64,000 nt of DNA from Toxotes chatareus (lineage: Eukaryota > Chordata > Actinopteri > Toxotidae). The position numbers and the translations under genes are program-made. The stretch spans positions 22,554,864 to 22,618,863 of the forward strand of contig CM028884.1 in the NCBI GenBank assembly GCA_016801885.1, written 5' to 3'. Below are positions 61,020 to 64,000 of the stretch, in pieces (the first letter of the stretch is position 1; the number at the start of each line of letters is the position of its first letter). The notes beneath the pieces are model-generated. The model saw only the letters and a program-made list of their open reading frames with translations. It did no database searches and was not told the origin of the DNA.

Positions 61020-63390
61020 TCAAAACTCCCTGTCTAACAGAAAATACTTTTTGAATTTTTGACAAAGGGAGTACCTTGAAGTCTCTCTGTACTTTGCGTC
61101 TCCTAAAATGTGCTGCCATCATCGTATTATGCATTGTGAGTAAAATCCACCTCCACTCTGCCATTTTTTTTTATCTCAAAGGAATTTACTGTGATTTAGC
61201 TAAATCATGTCATTTCATTCTTCATCTTAATTACTGCTCATTATTCTGACAAAGTATTAAAATTGTCTCACTGTCACAGCCTGTCGGTGGGTGTGTGGCT
61301 GTGAGGCGTTCATATAAATGAGTAATAAATAATATGTCAGCCAGTCCTGCACATTACAAATGAATTCTGGTTACCTCGGCTCAGGCTGGCAGGACAGGGG
61401 GTCAGTAGCTGCAGGGCAGACCTTTACTTTAATTAAACTACCTGTCACACTGAGCGTCTAAATGTGGAGCCAGTCTGGAATCACTGCCAGGAAATTGCTG
61501 TACTTTTCCTTCGAGTCTAAAACAGGAAAGGCAAAATTAAGACACCTAAAAAAAGATTTTATTTATGCCAGTTTTAAGCATATTTTGTGGTTCTTTACAC
61601 TATATAAAACAAACCAATATGCAAAATCCTGATACAGAAAAATGGTTTCTATGGAGTGTCAACAAATGGCCACCAGAGGGCAGCACAGCTGCTTAATCAC
61701 AAGCCCGTGATGCTCGACTAAAAAGGAAAAAGAGGAGCCATCTTTACTTTTAATGGAGTGGGGCGCAGCCATTGTACAGTGATTTCATGTGTCTGCTTTT
61801 AAGTGAGAAAACAAGAAGACAGAAAGAAAACCAATCCAGTGCTGTGCAGGTTTTTCACTTCCTCCTAAGACTGCAAACAGCAAATGGACAGGCCTTTGAT
61901 GAGAACCAAAGGGGAATACCTGCATTTGAAAGTGCATTTCAGTACCTGTATGCCTATGCAGCTCCATGGTTACCCGACAAAAGCTTAATGCACTTCAAGA
62001 CCTTCAGTCAGATGTGGAGAGGGCTCGGCACCACGAGCGGGTGCCTCACTGTCATTTGTCTCTCTGTCACTGTGATTCCAATCACTGGGATTTTAACAAG
62101 ATTACCAGGAGCAAGTGGAAGCAATGGAGTGCCAGTGTAATGTAATTATCAAGTGATGGAGTGCTTGAAATGGCTGTATTATCACTGGCAAGTTGCTTAA
62201 CCCCTGTCAACAAGTGAAGGATCACAGCCTCACTCCCTTTGTGATGATGAACAAAGACTTATCAGCATATATGAGCATAAATATGTGTTACTGTTTTCAT
62301 TTGACATTTTTGCAAACGCAAGCAATGCAAGGGTGGATGATGTGTTTTTTTTTTGTTTTTTTTTGTTTGTGTCTGCTTTGTGGATTTATGTGATACACTT
62401 AGCTGAAGTACAATTACAGCAGCAGCTTTAGTAGAAATAATGAAATGTGAATGTACTTGAGTGTGTAAAAAAGCAAAGACCTGAACCTTCAGTCCACACA
62501 CACACTCATGCACACATACTCCGCAGGCTCACTCTTTCAGCCTCAACCTCATGGTCCTAGAGTCTCTCTTGTCCTCCACATTTCTCTCTTTTGCCACTTC
62601 CTTTTCACACAGTCTCCATAGCAACTCATCTCAGTTTTAGAAACATGGACAAAAGGCACATGAAAAAAAAGGCATTCACAAATAATACATGTAGACACAC
62701 ATTAATCAATAGAACACACGTACAATTGCACACACATACGCACATATACTTACAGATGTGCATAAGAAGAAATGCAGAGGCACACATGTATCACAGTCTC
62801 ACCCATACACCTTAAACCACTGAGAAAGGATTTAAATTAAAGTATTTTACTGCAAGTTGTTATTTCATCAGTCACAGGGTGATACAACACCGTCACCAAG
62901 ACATTTGTTCGTCATCATGACATCAGCCAGAAAATACTGTCATATCAATCGTTCAATGTCTCTCTTTGTTAATTCCTGTAAATGCATCCAAGATGAGTCT
63001 CTGGTGAATGACAAGATGTTTCATATTAACTTTTACTGAGTCATTTCTTTTGCTTTCTGTGGTCACCATTCAACTCAGTTTCACATTTTGTGATGGGATA
63101 TTGTGCCATTCAGCTTCATCTGTGATCGGATGTCATGAACGTGAACAAGCTAGGAACTTTTAAGATTCACCTTTCACCTTCAGGCTTTAAAAATATTGAA
63201 TGTAGCAGAACCAGAGACATTTTCTTTTTTTGTTCTTTTTCAAACTTGTACTTTTCAGACTCAAGTTTGACACTTGAGGCAGTTTGTCAGAGTTTGCACA
63301 GCTCGCTCTGGAGCCACACAACGCCTGTACACAGGCTATGATGTGTAAAATTATATGTCGAGTATAAAAAGCAATCCCAAGCATGGCCAC
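61020..63390. other. Intergenic sequence, no gene seen
   Basis: Includes a 122-codon plus-strand ORF (61772-62140) without recognisable domains or splice context, and GC-balanced stretches near 61270-61470 and 61830-62160 that look more complex than the surrounding DNA. I do not call a gene. Confidence 0.45.
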
Positions 63391-63397
63391 ACTCCAC

Positions 63398-63495
63398 CAC
63401 AGGTAAAAGTCCTGAAAATGTTACGAAAAGTGAAAACAGTAGTAAAGGAGTTGAAGTTTCAAAAGTGAAAGTAGTAGTTAGTTACTTTCCATTGC
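63398..63495. repeat. MITE fragment (GTAAAAGTCCTG...GTTACTTTCC)
   Basis: GTAAAAGTCCTGAAAATG and AGTAGTAGTTAGTTACTTTCC belong to the GTGGTGGAA/AAGTAACT family seen elsewhere in the window. Confidence 0.5.
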
Positions 63496-63973
63496 AGGGA
63501 GCTGAAGCCATTGAAACGTGTTGCATGTGTTTGTGTTTGTGTGTGAGTGTGTGCATTAAGGGAGAGAGTAGCAGGTGTAAGTGGTTAAAAACCTTCAACT
63601 CCAAGTCAAGGTGCTGACTCTGTTTCAGCAGAAGGGAGAAAGACTGACAGATGGACAGAGAGAACGAGGGAATGAACAAAAATCTTGCCCCTCTGTGGAG
63701 CAGTGGATTGACAGATTTACTGTGTGTGGACACATTTCTCCTGTAGCAGCGGTCAGGGTAGTGTGAAGGGAACACCATTAAAATCGGCTTGTTTGTTTAG
63801 TCAGGGGCAGAGCCTGAAAATAAGTGTTTGATACATCGATCATGGAGGCTCACTGCTTGTCGAGCCAAAGCCAAATCTGCTTGAGTTTGAGTGGATATAA
63901 GCATGTACAGTCTTTTAGAGGTCATAGCCTGCCAGTGTGTGCTTGTGCAGTGTTTGAGTAATTGTACCTCTGG

Positions 63974-63998
63974 AAAAAAAAAAAAAAAAAAAAAAAAA
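63974..63998. repeat. Poly-A tract at window end
   Basis: Twenty-five A residues up to the last two bases of the window; could be a retroposon tail or an ordinary homopolymer. Confidence 0.95.
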
Positions 63999-64000
63999 CT

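Noticed and set aside
63974..63998. Poly-A run as the tail of a processed pseudogene
   Set aside because: No upstream gene-like or retroposon sequence could be identified, and the window ends here.

Overview
The window is vertebrate nuclear DNA, almost certainly from a ray-finned (probably acanthomorph) teleost. Evidence: spliced protein-coding genes with GT-AG introns, vertebrate-specific families, abundant (CA)n arrays, and many short interspersed DNA transposons of the kinds common in fish genomes. There are no operons, CRISPR arrays or prokaryotic features. Four protein-coding genes can be rebuilt exon by exon with consistent reading phases.

Layout. (1) 695-2845, minus strand: the first three coding exons of spi1 (PU.1), running off the left edge before the ETS domain. 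(2) 2846-15800: a ~13 kb intergenic interval with the spi1 promoter, repeats, and two or three unassigned minus-strand exon-like segments. (3) 15800-26470, plus strand: slc39a13 (ZIP13), one 5' UTR exon plus nine coding exons, 382 codons. (4) 29563-35376, plus strand: tmem178b, four coding exons, 298 codons. (5) 40237-50730, minus strand: gas2, seven coding exons, 472 codons, with a long Ser/Thr/Pro-rich linker between its CH and GAR domains; a possible noncoding first exon lies near 54.9 kb. (6) 51-64 kb: no recognised gene; it holds a hAT element with a broken BED-finger transposase fragment, several MITEs, a perfect 22-bp palindrome and candidate regulatory sequence.

The divergent spi1 / slc39a13 pair matches the human 11p11.2 arrangement, which supports both calls. 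The interval between them corresponds to the region that holds distal PU.1 enhancers in mammals. The four genes do not form a pathway: a myeloid transcription factor, an intracellular metal transporter, a claudin-like membrane protein and an actin/microtubule linker. I found no convincing new biological system. The best leads are the gas2 linker, the slc39a13 3' UTR stem-loop, the regulatory candidates, and the orphan exon-like ORFs upstream of spi1.
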